Assembly (NCBI RefSeq): GCF_020217465.1
Contig: NZ_CP084115.1
Coordinates: 2,232,001-2,296,000, forward strand
Origin: Cobetia amphilecti
Lineage (GTDB): Bacteria; Pseudomonadota; Gammaproteobacteria; Pseudomonadales; Halomonadaceae
DNA: 64,000 bases
Direction of reading: 5' to 3'
Each line of letters starts with the position of its first letter. Positions within the stretch are counted from its first letter, which is position 1. The translations under genes and the position numbers were made by a program. Below are positions 60,952-64,000 of this stretch, in pieces. The notes under the pieces were generated by a model. It saw only the letters and a program-made list of their open reading frames with translations, searched no databases and was not told the DNA's origin.

Positions 60952-63795
60952 TCACAGCCCTTCCGGCAGCCAGCCATCCCCTGCGATCAGGTGCTCGATC
61001 AGCTCCTGCACCGGCATCGGTCGTGCATAGAGATAGCCCTGATGCAGCGAGCAACCATGCGCGAGCAATTCGGCTCGCTGCTCTGGCGTCTCGATGCCCT
61101 CGGCCACCACCGCAAGATGGAAGGCCTCCGCCAGCCCCAGCATCGCTTCGATCATGGCCTGCCCCTTGCTGGAGCCCAGCGCCGTCACGAACTGTCGATC
61201 GATCTTGAGCTTGTCGAACGGCAACCGCTGAAGCTGTGACAACGAGGAGTAGCCGGTGCCGAAGTCATCCAATGCCAATGCCACGCCGTGAGCCCGGATG
61301 GTCTGGAACAGCACGGCGAGTGCCTGGATGTCATCCGGCAGCTGGCTCTCGACCAGCTCAAGCGTCAGGCGCTCACACAGCTCCGGATGCCGGAACAACA
61401 TTTCCAGGTCTGACAGGAAGCGCTTGTCCATCATGTGGCGCACGGTCACGTTGACGCTCAGATGCAACTCATGGCCGCTTTCGTGGACGCGCATCAAGGT
61501 CGCGATGCTTTCCTTGAGCACCCAGCGCCCCAGCGCGACATCCAGGCGTGCGGACTCGACGATCGCCATGAAATCCGCCGAGCCCATCAAGCCATGTTCG
61601 GGGTGCTGCCAGCGAATCAACGCCTCCGACAGCTGCAAGCGGCCGCTACGCCCATCGACGATCGGCTGCACGAAGAGCCTGAGCTGATTCTCACGCAGCG
61701 CGACGGTGAACTCGGCCTCCAGCTGCTTGAGGCGACGCAACTCACGCTCCGCCTCCTCATCGAAGAAGTGCCACTCACGTTGGCACTGCTGGGTATCGTG
61801 CAAGGCACGCTCGGCGCGATAGACCAGCGCATCCACCTGGTGGCCATCCTCGGGGTAGCGCGTGATGCCCAGACTCGGCTGCAGATAGATCACCTCATCA
61901 TTGAGCGTGACCTTGTCGCGCACGGCATTCAGCAGGTTGTCCAGCCAGCCACTGATACCGCCACGCGTCGCTTCCAGCAGCCGGCGCTGGACCATGATCA
62001 GCAGCCTGTCGGTCTCGAGGCGCGCCACATCGCCCGAATTCCCCAGCAAGGGAGCGATACGCTTCTTGACCTGCTCCAGCTGGTGATTGCCCGGCTCGGC
62101 GCCGGCATGATCATAGAGCACCTGCAAACCGCCAATCCGCAGCGCCATCAGCACGAAGCCTTCCATCGGCGCGACCTCACCCAGCTGATCAATCCGCACC
62201 TTGATCAGGCGCAGCATGCCTTCACGGCTGAGCAGGCCGGTATCGAGATCCGTCTCGCGCTCCTCGAGCAACTGGTGCTGGAGCAGCACGCGTTCCTGCT
62301 CCAATCCTCGTACCACCAGCGTATCGAGAGTCATGTCCAGCAACGGCATCATCTCGGTGGCGTTGAGTCGATGGCCACGACTGGCCACCAGCAGCAACTC
62401 GCTGCGCCCGGGATGCGGCGAGACCGAATAGCCCATCAGCTGACTGGCGCCCAGTCGCTGACACAGCAGCAGCGCGCGGTCATTCGGCTCATCGGCATTC
62501 TTCTCGACGCTCCCATCGCCATCGCGCCGCGAGCCATCACCGGGTGACACGCACACGCGCCCTACCGGCAGGCGCAATAGAGGATCACGCCGCAACGATG
62601 CTTCACTCAACCACTCACGCTCATCGTGACTCTGCAGAATCAGGTAGCCGGCATTGGGATTTCCCACCTCACGCCGATAGATGATGATCTCCGCCCCCAG
62701 CATCTCGCGCACGCGCTGCAGGTATCGGGTGAGAGACGCACGCGCATTCTGCGGCGCGTGGGTTTCGTAGGGGACGCTCAGAAATTGCTGGTTGAGAGTG
62801 TTGTGGCGCTGGTTTTGATGCTCGAGATAGGCGCCATAGGCCCGACACGCCCTGCGGCGCCGACTGTCGCGCACCAACATGCCAATGGTGCCCATGCCCG
62901 CCAGCACAATGATCAACAGCAGCACCGCCAGCGGAGCGCCCATCTCATACACAAGCTGAGCGACGCGATTCTCATCCTGCCAGCAGGCCTTGGCATGGTG
63001 GTAGCGATCGGCACGGCCGGATGCCGGCAAAGCCACGCAGATCTGCTGCGTCGCGATGGGCTGTGGCATGGCGTTGCTGACGACCTTCAGACCCTTCAAG
63101 CCCAGTACGGCCGCCTGCTCGTCCAGCAGGTCTGTCGTGAGCGGCATGCCCAAAATCAACAGCCCCTGCTCGTCTCGCGGTGGCAAGGCCTCCTCATCCT
63201 CGTAGAGCCCCTGCATGCCGATCAGCCATGGCTGGTTATCGACGATCAACCAGGCCAGCTGGGATTGTGTCGATGACTGGCGGGCAGCCTGCATGACGGG
63301 GGCGAGCGCACGTCGCCAGCTCACCGGCTGCTTGCCCAGCCAGTCGGCCCCCGGCGACCCGGCGTTGTGCTGCACCCAGGCTGCCACCTGCCCATCGCCC
63401 CGCACCGCAGAGATCAGATGTATGCCGGTATTGATGGCGAACTCGGGGCCATACATGTACTCGAGCCAGGTCGTGTCGAGCTCGGGCTTGCGCAGAAACC
63501 TGGTCACGGCTTCTTCCCAGTAGCCGTTCTCCTGCAACTGTCCTGCGAGCAGGCGCTGTTCACTCTTGATCCACAAGGCCAGCCGCTGCCTGTCGGATTC
63601 ACGATCCGCCTCACGGGATTGGGTGATCTGGCTGGCCGTCAACCAGGCGGTGGCCAGCAGTGCCGCCAGCAACAGCAGCGGCAGCAGGTACATCCGATAG
63701 CGGGGGCCAGCAGGCATGAAGGCATGCGCGAAGACAGCAGAAGACTCATGTGACGACACACGAGAGGAGGAACGCGGTGCTGAAGAATCTGACAT
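60952..63795 (-). CDS. EAL c-di-GMP phosphodiesterase with degenerate GGDEF and periplasmic sensor
   Basis: A 947-residue membrane protein. A first helix (LLPLLLLAALLATAWLTA) and a second near residue 290 (LAVLLLIIVLAGMGTIGMLV) enclose a ~230-residue periplasmic sensor resembling CHASE4. A GAF-like region follows. The GGDEF-type domain carries LETDR in place of GGDEF (VARLETDRLLIMV), so it is not a cyclase. The EAL domain is intact: SEALIRWQHPEHG, LSVNVTVRH, LELVES, LDDFGTGYSSL, LKIDRQFV, AEGIET. It should degrade c-di-GMP. It opposes the cyclase at 42065 in activity, though they are not adjacent. The SD is weak. Confidence 0.9.
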   Translation of the reverse strand: MSDSSAPRSSSRVSSHESSAVFAHAFMPAGPRYRMYLLPLLLLAALLATAWLTASQITQSREADRESDRQRLALWIKSEQRLLAGQLQENGYWEEAVTRFLRKPELDTTWLEYMYGPEFAINTGIHLISAVRGDGQVAAWVQHNAGSPGADWLGKQPVSWRRALAPVMQAARQSSTQSQLAWLIVDNQPWLIGMQGLYEDEEALPPRDEQGLLILGMPLTTDLLDEQAAVLGLKGLKVVSNAMPQPIATQQICVALPASGRADRYHHAKACWQDENRVAQLVYEMGAPLAVLLLIIVLAGMGTIGMLVRDSRRRRACRAYGAYLEHQNQRHNTLNQQFLSVPYETHAPQNARASLTRYLQRVREMLGAEIIIYRREVGNPNAGYLILQSHDEREWLSEASLRRDPLLRLPVGRVCVSPGDGSRRDGDGSVEKNADEPNDRALLLCQRLGASQLMGYSVSPHPGRSELLLVASRGHRLNATEMMPLLDMTLDTLVVRGLEQERVLLQHQLLEERETDLDTGLLSREGMLRLIKVRIDQLGEVAPMEGFVLMALRIGGLQVLYDHAGAEPGNHQLEQVKKRIAPLLGNSGDVARLETDRLLIMVQRRLLEATRGGISGWLDNLLNAVRDKVTLNDEVIYLQPSLGITRYPEDGHQVDALVYRAERALHDTQQCQREWHFFDEEAERELRRLKQLEAEFTVALRENQLRLFVQPIVDGRSGRLQLSEALIRWQHPEHGLMGSADFMAIVESARLDVALGRWVLKESIATLMRVHESGHELHLSVNVTVRHMMDKRFLSDLEMLFRHPELCERLTLELVESQLPDDIQALAVLFQTIRAHGVALALDDFGTGYSSLSQLQRLPFDKLKIDRQFVTALGSSKGQAMIEAMLGLAEAFHLAVVAEGIETPEQRAELLAHGCSLHQGYLYARPMPVQELIEHLIAGDGWLPEGL

Positions 63796-63869
63796 TGATT
63801 TACCGATGATGAGGCGACCTCCTGAACCGGGTCGGCAGGCTGTCGCCTGGCCTTTGAGGTCAGTCTAGA

Positions 63870-64000
63870 TCAGACGTTCAGTTGAAGAATACGCTGCACA
63901 TTCGTCGTGGTGGATAACGCGATATCGTGGCGACTGCTCGAGCGGAGCTCCGCCACCACGTCCGCGACCTTCGCCACTCGCGATGGCTCATTGCGCTGGC
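63870..64000 (-). CDS. C-terminal end of an unidentified gene (runs off the window)
   Basis: Minus-strand frame open from the window edge to a TGA at 63872-63870, coding at least 43 residues. It includes RVAKVADVVAELRSSSRHDI and ends NVQRILQLNV. It looks like a helical C terminus with a charged start. I cannot name the family from this fragment. It precedes the phosphodiesterase gene by 74 bases in the same direction, so the two may be co-transcribed. Confidence 0.45.
   Translation of the reverse strand, partial: QRNEPSRVAKVADVVAELRSSSRHDIALSTTTNVQRILQLNV

Overview
The window comes from a GC-rich gammaproteobacterium, most likely a marine or halotolerant member of the Halomonadaceae (Halomonas/Cobetia-like). 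I infer this from the coding style, the acidic small proteins, and the mix of TRAP, SSS, sugar ABC and Liv transporters with c-di-GMP enzymes. No database was searched. About 50 genes are packed into short operons. I see no rRNA, CRISPR array, integrase or insertion sequence. There is one tRNA gene, tRNA-Pro(GGG).

Layout. 1-5900: the start of a LysR regulator facing an SSS sodium:solute symporter, then a DctPQM TRAP transporter with an RraA-like protein. 5959-7711: an OsmC protein and an unknown secreted protein. 7863-10199: a single, strikingly AT-rich gene for a 778-residue protein that joins an RNAP alpha-CTD-like helix-hairpin-helix, a sigma region 4-like HTH, two HARE-HTH-like winged helices and a C-terminal HEPN domain with an intact Rx4H motif. 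It is the best candidate here for an undescribed system. 10337-18300: a PAS/AAA+ sigma54 activator divergent from an arginine transaminase-pathway operon (guanidinobutyrase, YjiH-type transporter, 2-ketoarginine decarboxylase, 4-guanidinobutyraldehyde dehydrogenase), with a visible -24/-12 promoter and three operator-like repeats. 18455-22853: a sulfide oxidation operon (persulfide dioxygenase-like protein, type II SQR, SulP permease). 22921-33033: a sugar porter, a LacI regulator, a sugar ABC transporter, a GH63-type glycoside hydrolase resembling mannosyl/glucosylglycerate hydrolases, and an AGE-family sugar isomerase. 33304-37766: a DUF3100-like membrane protein, an M20 amidohydrolase, a dehydrogenase-like protein with degenerate active site, and a LysR regulator.

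38168-50459 is mostly housekeeping and small genes: ArfB, SIMPL, a winged-HTH protein, tRNA-Pro, a GGDEF diguanylate cyclase, YaeQ, MtnK, cardiolipin synthase, class I fumarase and an AmiD-like lipoprotein amidase. 50617-55903 is a complete Liv branched-chain amino-acid ABC transporter (LivF, G, M, H, K). 56591-64000 holds uvrB, an OsmC protein, an HMA-fold protein lacking its CxxC, a YgfZ-type folate-binding protein, a large EAL phosphodiesterase with a degenerate GGDEF domain, and the end of an unidentified gene.

The main theme is catabolic: each transporter sits with the enzymes and regulator for its likely substrate (arginine, algal or compatible-solute glycosides, N-acyl compounds). Starts were chosen by Shine-Dalgarno match and family alignment, so many differ from the longest open frame.
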